64,000 nucleotides of DNA from Candidatus Zixiibacteriota bacterium (GTDB lineage Bacteria; Zixibacteria; MSB-5A5; GN15; JAAZOE01), in contig JAZGGI010000048.1 of assembly GCA_036480375.1 (NCBI GenBank), positions 1-64,000 on the forward strand, in the 5' to 3' direction. How positions within the stretch are numbered: the first letter of the stretch is position 1; each line of letters starts with the position of its first letter. This document shows, piece by piece, positions 26,522 to 35,152 of the stretch. The position numbers were made by a program, and so were the translations under genes. The notes under the pieces are model-generated. The model was given only the letters and a program-made list of their open reading frames with translations. It was not told the origin of the DNA and did no database searches.

Positions 26522-26594
26522 TGCGTCGCATCCATGCTGAATTTCTCAAGAACCCGGTTTTTCCGGTTAATAAACGCCCGGTATATATCAGACA

Positions 26595-26622
26595 ATTATT
26601 ACCTTTATATAGGCTGTGTCAA
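26595..26622 (-). promoter_or_regulatory. Candidate promoter of the capsule transferase-wzy block
   Basis: On the minus strand TTGACA (26622-26617) is followed after 16 bases by AATAAT (26600-26595), 73 bases before the ATG of the capsule transferase gene. Confidence 0.45.
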
Positions 26623-26693
26623 GATTTATTACGGAGGGCATCTAATTAAAAATAGACATAAAAAAGTCTGTGGCTTTATCTTTATATTCGAGC

Positions 26694-27896
26694 TTAAGGA
26701 TTATCCAGAATAAATACCTGAATGCGTCCGTTATGGCCGTCGGCCACATATAGAGTATCCCCGTGCAAACGAGCATCGTACGGCGCGAGAAACATTCCCG
26801 GAGCGTCGCCGCCGGGACCTGATTGGCCGGAAGTCTCCCAACCGGTAGTAACGGTACTATCCGGTTTACCTCCGAGCCATCCGATAAAATGCCCATCAAT
26901 ATCGAATTTCTGAATGCGATGATTGGTATTGTCGGTTATTATCATCAGTTCATCATTAACAAGTTGCAAAGATACCGGAGCGCTGAAACCACCCGGCAAA
27001 TCTGACGCGACCGATTCGCCCGTGGTTTCCCAGCCGTCCGTCAATCCACCGCCGGAACGGGCGCCTATCCATCCCAAGAACCGACCGGACGAATCGAATT
27101 TCTGGACACGATGGTTTCCCGTTTCAACGATATAAATGTTGCCCTGCTCATCGCATTGAACCATGTGCGGTTTATAAAGCCCGCCGTTGATATAAGAAAT
27201 TTTGGCCTGGCCGGTATCGGCAAATCCCGATGTCAGGCCGCCCGATTCATATTCGCCCATCCAACCAATTAGACTCCCGTCAGGGCCAAATTTGAAAACT
27301 CGATGAGCGTTGAAATCACTGACCCAGAGATTAAAATCACGATCAAAGTTACCGTTGGCGCAACCGTCAAATGCCAGTTCCGGTCGCGACGGCGGATCAA
27401 AAAACAATCCCAGAAATTGCCCCTGTGGAGAATATTTATGAATTCGGCCGTTGAGATAATCGGCAATAAAGATATTACCCCGGGCGTCAAAATCAACCGA
27501 ATGAGCCATATTGAACATGCCCGTTTCGGTTCCCCGGACCGGTGTTCCGGAGATATGCCAACCTGATGCCGAATTCGAATTGCTGTCGTTCATCCCCAGC
27601 CATCCGGTATATCGAAAATTCCGGTTAAACCGGACAACCCGACCTTCTTTGAGGTCAGAGACGTAAATATTTCCGTCAGACGCGACAGTTATGCCATAGG
27701 GTCCGATAAAACCGTCAAGAACTAATAATTTTCCCCCATTATACGGAGATTCCGAAATATCCCATTGAGATTCGAGAGGCGAATTAGTCATATTGTCATC
27801 TTCATTGCCGCATGAAAGAATAAATAAAATCGTCGCACCCGTGAAAAATAGCCAGAATCTGCCTTGTAATCTTTTGATAGGCACATGCAAACCCAT
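26694..27896 (-). CDS. NHL-repeat lipoprotein
   Basis: 400 residues. The N-terminal hydrophobic segment ends in a lipobox-like ILFILSCG, so a lipid anchor is likely. The rest is a series of about six NHL repeats forming a beta-propeller (GPYGITVASDGNIYVSDLKEGRVVRF, MAHSVDFDARGNIFIADYLNGRIHKY, PHMVQCDEQGNIYIVETGNHRVQKF, ending DGHNGRIQVFILD). Between repeats a GWLG/GW-TxG motif recurs. NHL propellers bind proteins, RNA or sugars; no activity can be assigned. It lies inside the polysaccharide locus, divergent from the amidotransferase gene. Confidence 0.85.
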   Translation of the reverse strand: MGLHVPIKRLQGRFWLFFTGATILFILSCGNEDDNMTNSPLESQWDISESPYNGGKLLVLDGFIGPYGITVASDGNIYVSDLKEGRVVRFNRNFRYTGWLGMNDSNSNSASGWHISGTPVRGTETGMFNMAHSVDFDARGNIFIADYLNGRIHKYSPQGQFLGLFFDPPSRPELAFDGCANGNFDRDFNLWVSDFNAHRVFKFGPDGSLIGWMGEYESGGLTSGFADTGQAKISYINGGLYKPHMVQCDEQGNIYIVETGNHRVQKFDSSGRFLGWIGARSGGGLTDGWETTGESVASDLPGGFSAPVSLQLVNDELMIITDNTNHRIQKFDIDGHFIGWLGGKPDSTVTTGWETSGQSGPGGDAPGMFLAPYDARLHGDTLYVADGHNGRIQVFILDNP

Positions 27897-28010
27897 GTAA
27901 TTAAGGTTGCCAGTATATATATGAAAGTCAGTGGCCCGGTTAATGTCAACTATTTTTCATTAGATATCATTGTGACTATACTCAAATAGAAAAGGTGCCG
28001 ATAAATATGG

Positions 28011-28038
28011 TTGACAGGATTAACCATGGGGGTTTAAT
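28011..28038 (+). promoter_or_regulatory. Promoter of the amidotransferase-hisH-hisF operon
   Basis: TTGACA (28011-28016) is followed after 16 bases by TTTAAT (28033-28038). The ATG is at 28065, with AAGGA about ten bases before it. This gives the only plus-strand operon of the polysaccharide locus its own control. Confidence 0.55.
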
Positions 28039-28064
28039 TCTCATCGTACAAGGATGAACATTCT

Positions 28065-29315
28065 ATGAGTGAAGAAACACAAGGAGGGGTGACTATCAAG
28101 ACTCAAGTTACCATTCGCAAAGGACGCATGACCGGGGATGATGCTCGAAAAAATAAGCACATCCGATATTGTAATCGCTGCGTTATGCCGGAAACCAAAC
28201 CGGATTTGTATATTGATGAAGAGGGGGTCTGTAACGCTTGCCGCAGTTACGAAAACCGCGCGGCCGTGGACTGGGATGCCCGCAAGACTGAACTTCGGGA
28301 GATTCTCGAAAAGTATCGCAACAAAAACAACACCAATTATGATTGTATTGTCCCGGTAAGCGGAGGAAAGGACAGCACTTTTCAGGCAGTCAAACTTCTG
28401 GAAATGGGCATGAATCCGTTGTGCGTGACGTCAACGACATGTAAACTGTCGGAAATTGGAAGGAAAAACATTGAAAATTTAAAAATGCGCGGGGTAGATT
28501 ATATTGAATTTACCACCAATCCTCTGGTCCGGCGCAAAATTAATCGTATTGGTTTACGCCAAATAGGCGATATTTCATGGCCGGAGCATTTGACGATTTT
28601 CACGATTCCGGTTCGCTTGGCGGTACAAATGAACATCCCCCTCCTGGTCTGGGGTGAAAATTCGCAGAATGAGTATGGCGGCCCGGCGGCCAATGCCGAA
28701 AGCAATATTCTCGACCGGAGATGGCTGGAAGAATTTGGCGGTCTTCTCGGTTTGCGGGTGACCGATTTAATCGGACAGGAGGACATCAAAACCAGTCACC
28801 TTGTCAGTTATACTTATCCGACAGATAAAGAATTGAAAAAGGTTGGAGTCACCGGATTGTTCCTCGGATATTATTTTCCATGGGACGGTTATGCCAACGC
28901 TCTCTTCGCACAGGGCCATGGCATGCAGACGTATCCGACCGCGATTGAAGGCTCATTGGTCAACTATGAAAACCTGGATAATCTGCAAACGGGCATTCAT
29001 GATTATTTCAAATTTATTAAGTATGGTTTCGGGCGCACGACCGATTTTTGCTGCCTCCATCTAAGGCGGGGCCGGTTGACACGCGAGGATGCTCTTGAGC
29101 TGGTCAAAATGCGCGACGGCAAATTCCCCTGGACATATCTGGGAGTTTCCATCGAAGAAATTCTGAAAGATATAGATGTTTCGATCGATGAATTCGTATC
29201 GATTTGTGATCGTTTTACCAATAAACGTCTTTTCAAATGCGATGCCCGCGGCAATCTCATCAAAGACCGCAACGGCAATCTGACCAAGATTAACTATGAC
29301 AACATGGAAGAGTAA
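28065..29315 (+). CDS. pseA: N-acetyl sugar amidotransferase (WbpG/PseA family)
   Basis: 416 residues. An N-terminal zinc-ribbon-like block, YCNRCVMPETKPDLYIDEEG followed by VCNACRSYE, precedes the PP-loop ATP site IVPVSGGKDSTFQAV, and WGENSQNEYGG lies in the middle. This is the arrangement of WbpG, WbuX and PseA. With ammonia from HisH these enzymes turn a sugar N-acetyl group into an acetamidino group. The gene shares one base with hisH (TAATG), and pse genes occupy the same locus, so an acetamidino derivative of pseudaminic acid is the likely product; a modified 2,3-diacetamido sugar is the alternative. Confidence 0.88.
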   Translation: MSEETQGGVTIKTQVTIRKGRMTGDDARKNKHIRYCNRCVMPETKPDLYIDEEGVCNACRSYENRAAVDWDARKTELREILEKYRNKNNTNYDCIVPVSGGKDSTFQAVKLLEMGMNPLCVTSTTCKLSEIGRKNIENLKMRGVDYIEFTTNPLVRRKINRIGLRQIGDISWPEHLTIFTIPVRLAVQMNIPLLVWGENSQNEYGGPAANAESNILDRRWLEEFGGLLGLRVTDLIGQEDIKTSHLVSYTYPTDKELKKVGVTGLFLGYYFPWDGYANALFAQGHGMQTYPTAIEGSLVNYENLDNLQTGIHDYFKFIKYGFGRTTDFCCLHLRRGRLTREDALELVKMRDGKFPWTYLGVSIEEILKDIDVSIDEFVSICDRFTNKRLFKCDARGNLIKDRNGNLTKINYDNMEE

Positions 29316-29932
29316 TGAGTGAAGTTGCCATAGTTGATTATGGAATGTGTAATCTTGATTCGATTGGGCGGGCCGTTGAAGAATGCGGCGGCCGCCCGCT
29401 TGTCACCGAAAATCCCGATGATTTGAAAACGGCTTCCCATATCATCCTGCCCGGCGTGGGAGCCTTTCCCGACGGTATGAAAAACCTGGTTGAACGAGGC
29501 TTTGACAAGGTTCTCAATAAAGAAGTTATCGACAACAGTGTTCCGTTTCTCGGCATTTGCCTGGGGATGCAACTCATGGCCCGCAAAAGTCACGAGGGTG
29601 GTTCAACCGAAGGATTGGGCTGGATTGACGGTGAAGTCGTCAAGCTGGAGCCATACGGCGAGGATACTCGCATTCCTCATATTGCCTGGAATGAAGTCTA
29701 TCCGGAAGGGCAACCAGTTTTATTTGAAAATATCGAACCGGGCAAAGATTTTTATTTTGTTCATAGTTATCACCTGGTGTGCGATAATGAAAATCAGATA
29801 TTGGCTACCACGCCGTATGCGGCCGGATTTGTGTCGGCCGTCGGATATGATAATATTTTTGGAGTTCAATTTCATCCCGAAAAAAGCCAAAAGGTCGGTT
29901 TTCAGGTTCTCCGCAATTTTCTATCACTGTAG
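29315..29932 (+). CDS. hisH: HisH-type glutamine amidotransferase for sugar amidation
   Basis: 205 residues of a class I glutamine amidotransferase. The nucleophile elbow is GICLGMQLMA and the His-Glu pair is FHPEKSQ. It hydrolyses glutamine and passes ammonia to a partner. No other histidine gene is nearby, and it sits between the sugar amidotransferase and a HisF-like gene, so it belongs to the sugar pathway, like HisH2 of Pseudomonas O-antigen loci, not to histidine synthesis. It overlaps the upstream stop by one base. Confidence 0.9.
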   Translation: MSEVAIVDYGMCNLDSIGRAVEECGGRPLVTENPDDLKTASHIILPGVGAFPDGMKNLVERGFDKVLNKEVIDNSVPFLGICLGMQLMARKSHEGGSTEGLGWIDGEVVKLEPYGEDTRIPHIAWNEVYPEGQPVLFENIEPGKDFYFVHSYHLVCDNENQILATTPYAAGFVSAVGYDNIFGVQFHPEKSQKVGFQVLRNFLSL

Positions 29933-29941
29933 CGAGGTCAA

Positions 29942-30703
29942 ATGTCGGTTAAAATTCGAGTCATGCCAACTTTGCTGTATAAGGACCTCGGTTTGGTCAA
30001 AGGCAAGGGGTTTGATTCCTGGCGGCGTTTCGGCGGCGTGATGCAGGCGGTTAAGGTATATAATATGCGCGAAGTCGATGAGCTTGTATTCGTCGATGTT
30101 ACGGCAACCGATCAGGGGCGCGAACCCGATTATGAGATCATTGATGAGATCGCCGATGAATGCTTTATGCCATTAACCGTGGGAGGCGGAATAAAATCTG
30201 TGGAGCATGTTCGCCAGCTTCTGATAGTCGGAGCGGATAAGATTGCGATAAATTCCGAGATAGTCGAAAATCCGGAATTAATCCGGCAGGTGGCCCGCAA
30301 ATTCGGTTCACAATGCATGGTCGCCTCAATAGATTTCAGATGTCACGATAACGGCAAATATGAAGTGTTCACCGAATCGGGAACAAAGCCGACCGGCCTC
30401 GACCCAGTCGAGTGGGCAAAAACGGTCGAGGAATACGAAGCCGGAGAAATCCTTCTAACATCGGTTGAACGCGACGGGACTATGATCGGATATGACGTGG
30501 AAATAACCCGAAAAGTCACAGATGCTGTTTCAATACCTGTCATCGCTTCCGGGGGGGCCGGAGAATATGAACATATGGCCCAGGTATTGGGCGAAGGCAA
30601 AGCATCAGCTGTTGCTGCCGGTGCTATCTATCATTACACGCAGCACACCCCCCTCGAAGCCAAAAAATATCTCAAAGACCACGGCTTTAACGTTCGTATC
30701 TAA
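29942..30703 (+). CDS. hisF: HisF-like partner for sugar amidation
   Basis: 253 residues of a (beta/alpha)8 barrel with two phosphate-site motifs (LTVGGGIKSVEHV and VIASGGAGEYEHM). The first catalytic aspartate of true HisF (in CLDVKDG) is replaced: the strand reads MPTLLYKDLGLVKG. The second aspartate survives in VASIDFRCHD. This fits the divergent HisF group that only channels ammonia from HisH to a WbpG-type enzyme. SD GAGG stands four bases before the ATG. The gene converges with the wzx gene with a 14-base gap and no clear terminator. Confidence 0.88.
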   Translation: MSVKIRVMPTLLYKDLGLVKGKGFDSWRRFGGVMQAVKVYNMREVDELVFVDVTATDQGREPDYEIIDEIADECFMPLTVGGGIKSVEHVRQLLIVGADKIAINSEIVENPELIRQVARKFGSQCMVASIDFRCHDNGKYEVFTESGTKPTGLDPVEWAKTVEEYEAGEILLTSVERDGTMIGYDVEITRKVTDAVSIPVIASGGAGEYEHMAQVLGEGKASAVAAGAIYHYTQHTPLEAKKYLKDHGFNVRI

Positions 30704-30717
30704 AATAGCCATAAAAT

Positions 30718-32247
30718 TTAAGCGCCGTTTGGTTTATTCATTCTATTTTTCAGGGCGGCCAATCTACCCCGGAGAAAATTCCTTTCTTCTCCGCTGAGGA
30801 GGTATTTGTAATTTACCAGATAGTTGGCGAACAGTGTAACCGCCACGCATGAGATTATTGGAATTGTCTGTCCTTTGAATACGTATCTCAGCGCGAAATG
30901 CATCAACATGAAGAATACGCTGGCAAAGGCTATCGGAAAGAGGGGTTTGATGGCGTCGCCAAGATTGAACTTTAGAAATTTTTTCATCGCCAGAAGATAC
31001 GGAATTAGCCCAAAGGCTTCTCCACAAAAAGCCCCGATCATGAGGCCGGGCAAGCCGATAAATTGAAGAAGACTAAGACTTAATCCTACATTTATTATTG
31101 TCGATACAATCCCGATCCAGATTGTCTGCTTGACTTTTTCCAGACCAACGACCATTGTCGAGGCTACCGAAGGAATCGGCAAAACTATATAGACTGCCAG
31201 CAATATAATAGCCATGAACGAATAGGGCACGAATTCTTCCCCGACCCAGAGGCGCAACAGGTCATTTATGTACACGCCCATGACGGCGACTATCGGAAGA
31301 ATTATCAGATACGCATAACGAGTCAGATTAATGAACAAACCGCTGATTGATTTCAGGTCTTTGAGCTGGTGCAGGCGGGCCACTTCCGGGACAATCGCTG
31401 AATTAAGAATGCTCATAACCAACCTCAAAAGGTTGGCTGGTCGTGAAACAACATCAAATATAGTCAAGCTGGAAACAGTCAAATATAACCAGATTAAAAA
31501 TTTGGGAGCCTGATTGCATATCAGGCCGATGATGCGGTTGATAAACAGAATTGAGCTATAATTAAACAGAGTCTTGAGTAGTTTCCAGTCAAAACGAACA
31601 CGCATCTTTTTAAAATACGCCAGATTGAAGGTGAAAATATATAGCAGGACGACCAGCATTATAAAAGTCAGGCCGGAAATTATCGCGAACGCGTAGTCGA
31701 TGCGATGATACTTGATGGCGATAAATATTATCAGTAGATAGCGGGCGGTGGTAATAATCGAGCTTAATGATTTGGTAATCACAAAGCGCCGTAAACCCTG
31801 TAAAATGGCCATGAAAGGAACCGACAGAAATTGCAGAAAAATGTTTATCGAAATAAACGAAATCGCTCTGCGAACACTGTCCAGGCTTATCGTGCCGTTT
31901 TCTTCAATTAATCTCCCGGCAATTATGTCGCCTGCCAGATGAATCCCTACACCCAGAGCTAAACCCAAAAAAGTGTAGTATAATACCGATGCCGACAATG
32001 TATTCTGCAATTTGCCCTTATCTTTGTCAGCCTCAAAACGGGCCACATAATTCATCAGCGCCCCTTCCATTCCAAAATCAAAAAATGAAAGAGCTCCGTA
32101 AATACTGAATATGCTGAGGAACACAAAAGCGCCGTATCCGTCAACGCCGAAATGCTTAATCAGTATGGGTGTCGCCAATAAATTGAGGACAATCAGGACA
32201 AAATAATCAATTGACGTAAAAACGGTATTTTTAAATAATCTTTTCAT
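30718..32247 (-). CDS. Wzx-type polysaccharide flippase (MATE/MOP superfamily)
   Basis: 509 residues with about fourteen membrane helices, starting MKRLFKNTVFTSIDYFVLIVLNLLATPILIKHFGVDGYGAF, the usual opening of Wzx/RfbX proteins. It should flip lipid-linked repeat units to the periplasmic face for Wzy. The C-terminus is a short basic tail. Start and upstream stop overlap as ATGA, coupling it to the transferase gene before it. Substrate preference for a pseudaminic-acid-containing unit is inference from the neighbours. Confidence 0.9.
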   Translation of the reverse strand: MKRLFKNTVFTSIDYFVLIVLNLLATPILIKHFGVDGYGAFVFLSIFSIYGALSFFDFGMEGALMNYVARFEADKDKGKLQNTLSASVLYYTFLGLALGVGIHLAGDIIAGRLIEENGTISLDSVRRAISFISINIFLQFLSVPFMAILQGLRRFVITKSLSSIITTARYLLIIFIAIKYHRIDYAFAIISGLTFIMLVVLLYIFTFNLAYFKKMRVRFDWKLLKTLFNYSSILFINRIIGLICNQAPKFLIWLYLTVSSLTIFDVVSRPANLLRLVMSILNSAIVPEVARLHQLKDLKSISGLFINLTRYAYLIILPIVAVMGVYINDLLRLWVGEEFVPYSFMAIILLAVYIVLPIPSVASTMVVGLEKVKQTIWIGIVSTIINVGLSLSLLQFIGLPGLMIGAFCGEAFGLIPYLLAMKKFLKFNLGDAIKPLFPIAFASVFFMLMHFALRYVFKGQTIPIISCVAVTLFANYLVNYKYLLSGEERNFLRGRLAALKNRMNKPNGA

Positions 32248-33497
32248 TGGATCATCGTGTCGATAGCCCCAAAAAACCGCAAGCTAACATTTCCATCAGG
32301 TTTGTATAGATATTTATTAATGAATTCGTCGCGTTGTTTTATCTCCTCTTCCGAAAAGTTGAAATCTGTTTCGTCTTGATTAAAGAATCGTCGGCATATC
32401 TGCTTAAAATCTTCAAAAGATTTTGTCACAGCGATTCCGGGCGCATCGTGAAAAGGAAGCACATCATTTATTAAATCTTGATAATTATCGTCCCAGCAAG
32501 GATAAATCACTTTTTTATTCATAAACATTGCTTCGATGACGCCCGTTGTTTGAAAGGCGATGATTAATTCCGAGCGTTGAATAAGCTCGTTGGCGACCGC
32601 CGCGCCGCCAATTACGGCCAGATTGTCCCGCTGATATTTTTCACGCAATAAAGTCAGATCAGATTGTTGAGGATGCGTTTTGATTACAAAATTATATTCC
32701 GGATTGTTTTTGGCCAAATCAAAAACATAATCATGAGTTTCGGTTTTCATTGCTTTCCAACTAATTCCTTGCCGAGCCAGATACGGAGGAACATAGGCTG
32801 TGTCTTCGTATGAAAACAAAGTTACCAATGGTTGGGAGCAATTGAAATATCTATCGATCGCTTTATTTTGTTCGCAATGAAATAAATCTGAACGGGGTTG
32901 ACCCAGAACTGTGATTTTGTTTTCGGAAGCCCCGATTTTTTGCCAGTATTGTTTTTGCCGATCACTCCAGACAAAAATATGATCGGAAATAAAAGGCACT
33001 CGCTCGCGTATCCGCTTTGCCTCGGCATTAAAATCAAAAGGAGAAATCAATCCTTCTTTATCTACCACGAATGTTTTGATATCATTATCATGCCCGACTG
33101 CAATAAATTCCCGTATCCACCAGAAAATATCGGAAGGAGTAATTATTATGTCGATTTTGTATCGACCCAGGAATTTATAGATATGCTGACATTCCATCTT
33201 CCATGCCCGACGATTAGCTTCACTTTCATCTGTATAGGGAGCATCTATTTGAATAACATCGTTCGAAAAAAATAGTTTACCGCCCCGCACCAGGCGGGGT
33301 GCGTCAACGATAATAAAATTATATTTTTTATTCGCTCGAGCCAGCGCACGAAGATCCTGATCATAAAAATGATTTAATGCCAGAATTGTCTTTTTGGTCG
33401 GATCATATTCCGGATTTAGTCCGTAAATATATTTCCCGACCAGATATCGGTAGATGATTTTTTTGATGTTGCGAATCAAATTGTTCGATCGCTCCAT
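32244..33497 (-). CDS. CDP-glycerol/capsule-type transferase, possible pseudaminic acid transferase
   Basis: 417 residues, soluble, with a GT-B-like C-terminal half: FVWSDRQKQYWQKIGASENKITVLGQPRSDLF, FVIKTHPQQSDL, IIAFQTTGVIEAMFMNKKVIYP. These motifs belong to the CDP-glycerol glycerophosphotransferase and related capsule enzymes. Its position, coupled to wzx and directly after pseI, makes it a candidate for the transferase that uses CMP-pseudaminic acid, but the sequence does not prove this. Confidence 0.65.
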   Translation of the reverse strand: MERSNNLIRNIKKIIYRYLVGKYIYGLNPEYDPTKKTILALNHFYDQDLRALARANKKYNFIIVDAPRLVRGGKLFFSNDVIQIDAPYTDESEANRRAWKMECQHIYKFLGRYKIDIIITPSDIFWWIREFIAVGHDNDIKTFVVDKEGLISPFDFNAEAKRIRERVPFISDHIFVWSDRQKQYWQKIGASENKITVLGQPRSDLFHCEQNKAIDRYFNCSQPLVTLFSYEDTAYVPPYLARQGISWKAMKTETHDYVFDLAKNNPEYNFVIKTHPQQSDLTLLREKYQRDNLAVIGGAAVANELIQRSELIIAFQTTGVIEAMFMNKKVIYPCWDDNYQDLINDVLPFHDAPGIAVTKSFEDFKQICRRFFNQDETDFNFSEEEIKQRDEFINKYLYKPDGNVSLRFFGAIDTMIQ

Positions 33498-33536
33498 GCT
33501 GTCATAAACATCGTCCCTGATGTTTTGGTTTAGTCC

Positions 33537-34589
33537 TTACCCTACCAGATCCCAATCAACTGGCGTGCCCTTTTTAACATCGCGATTTACATGTTTTCCC
33601 ATTAAACGTTCAATATGTTTGGGGGGAAGTCCCATGCCGGGTCTGATGGCTCGTAGGTTTCGAGGATTAAACTTCTCACCCGCCTTCATATCTTCCACGA
33701 CGTATATGGATCTTCTGAATTGGAGCGATTTCTTTTCCTTTTCGGTCGGTCCGTAACGGATATGCCCCAGAGCCTGCCAGGCTCGCTCACTTTCAGATAC
33801 CAGCGCCTTGAATTCCTCCGGTTCCAGAGAAAAAGCCGAATCGACGCCACCATCGGCACGGGCAAGAGTAAAATGTTTTTCCACCACTGCTGCACCCAGG
33901 GCAATCGCCGCCAGGGGAACACCTATTCCCAGGGTGTGATCGGACAGCCCCACCTGTACATCGAAGAGATCCCGCATGTGAGGGATGGTTCGCAAATTTG
34001 TATTTTGGGGCGTTGCTGGATATGAACTGGTACATTTCAATAAAATTATATCATCGCACCCATTTAATCGCGCAGTGCGTATGGTTTCATCGAGTTCGGA
34101 AATTTGAGCCATGCCGGTCGATATAATCATCGGTTTTCCTGTCGCGGCGATACGCTTGATTAGCGGTAAATCGGTGTTTTCAAATGAAGCTACTTTATAG
34201 CAGGAGACATCCAACTCCTCCAGAAAATCTACGGCGCTGTCGTCAAATGGAGTGCTGAAAGGAATCATGCCATGCTCTCGAACGCGGTCAAAAATCTTCG
34301 CGTGCCACTCCCATGGAGTGTAGGCTTCGTTATAGAGTTTATGCAATGATTTACCGGCCCAGAGACTGTTTTTATCCTCAATGCGAAATTCTCCTTCGTC
34401 AAGATCAATCGTCATCGTATCGGCCGTATAAGTTTGGATTTTTAATGCGTTCGCCCCGCTTTGCGCCGCGGCATCGACAATCTTCAGGGCCCGTTCCAAT
34501 GACTGGTTATGATTACCTGACATTTCGGCGATTACAAAAGGCGGATGATCCGGGCCTATTAACTTATCAGCGATTTTTATATCCCGCAT
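33537..34589 (-). CDS. pseI: Pseudaminic acid synthase (PseI)
   Basis: 350 residues: a NeuB-type TIM barrel (FVIAEMSGNHNQSLERALKIVDAAAQSGANALKIQTY, YKVASFENTDLPLIKRIAATGKPMIISTGMA, VGLSDHTLGIGVPLAAIALGAAVVEKHFT) and a C-terminal SAF antifreeze-like domain (RRSIYVVEDMKAGEKF, NLRAIRPGMGLPP). AEMSGNHNQ is the form found in PseI rather than NeuB or LegI. It condenses 2,4-diacetamido-2,4,6-trideoxy-L-altrose with phosphoenolpyruvate. It is two bases downstream of pseH. Confidence 0.93.
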   Translation of the reverse strand: MRDIKIADKLIGPDHPPFVIAEMSGNHNQSLERALKIVDAAAQSGANALKIQTYTADTMTIDLDEGEFRIEDKNSLWAGKSLHKLYNEAYTPWEWHAKIFDRVREHGMIPFSTPFDDSAVDFLEELDVSCYKVASFENTDLPLIKRIAATGKPMIISTGMAQISELDETIRTARLNGCDDIILLKCTSSYPATPQNTNLRTIPHMRDLFDVQVGLSDHTLGIGVPLAAIALGAAVVEKHFTLARADGGVDSAFSLEPEEFKALVSESERAWQALGHIRYGPTEKEKKSLQFRRSIYVVEDMKAGEKFNPRNLRAIRPGMGLPPKHIERLMGKHVNRDVKKGTPVDWDLVG

Positions 34590-34591
34590 AT

Positions 34592-35152
34592 TTAACCATC
34601 CCTTTCAAAGAATTTTTTAATCAATGACGGTTTTATTTCGCGCCACCTGTCTTCAAGTATGGCCAGCGTTACGATATCCTCATATTTCTCATCTTTTATA
34701 ACGTAATCATAAAACACGCCTTCCTCGATAAATCCCAGTCGTTTATGATATTTGACGCTATCGGCATTAAAGGCGAACGCCTCGCCAACGACGCGGTGGA
34801 ATCCGAGTTTTTCAAAGAGATGCTCCAGGGCAAAAAATCCCATTGCCGATCCGCATCCCTGAGGAGCATTTTCCGCGCCTATATAAAAACCCCAGACGCA
34901 TTTTTTATTATCATTATCAATATTGGTTATATTGACAACCCCCAGAGGAATGTTATCCACTTCAAAAATGAAATGCAATGTTTTATTCTCAGTACTAATT
35001 TTTTCGAACCATTTCAGATGTTCGTCAAAGGAGATGACATGCGAAGTATACATATTTTCACGGATGCGATCACTATTACGCCATTTCAAGACGAGTTCCA
35101 AATCCCTGCGTTCGATAGGCCTAAATAGATATTTATCATGCCAGTGCATCAT
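34592..35152 (-). CDS. pseH: UDP-4-amino-4,6-dideoxy-N-acetyl-L-altrosamine N-acetyltransferase (PseH)
   Basis: 186 residues of a GNAT fold: FRPIERRDLELVLKWRNSDRIRENMY at the N-terminus, acetyl-CoA loop APQGCGSAMGFFALEHLF and AFNADSVKYHKRLGFIEEG. The R-x-x-D-L-x-x-x-L-x-W-R-N opening is typical of PseH and related nucleotide-sugar acetyltransferases. It acetylates the 4-amino group made by PseC. It overlaps pseG by 17 bases. PseH-type enzymes of legionaminic pathways look similar; the surrounding pseBCGI genes decide the assignment. Confidence 0.88.
   Translation of the reverse strand: MMHWHDKYLFRPIERRDLELVLKWRNSDRIRENMYTSHVISFDEHLKWFEKISTENKTLHFIFEVDNIPLGVVNITNIDNDNKKCVWGFYIGAENAPQGCGSAMGFFALEHLFEKLGFHRVVGEAFAFNADSVKYHKRLGFIEEGVFYDYVIKDEKYEDIVTLAILEDRWREIKPSLIKKFFERDG

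Noticed and set aside
27923-27949. A promoter for the NHL lipoprotein at TTGACA 27949-27944
   Set aside because: No acceptable -10 box lies 16-18 bases downstream.
29315-30703. Histidine biosynthesis genes
   Set aside because: No other his genes are near, HisF lacks its first catalytic aspartate, and the pair is fused by overlap to a sugar amidotransferase.
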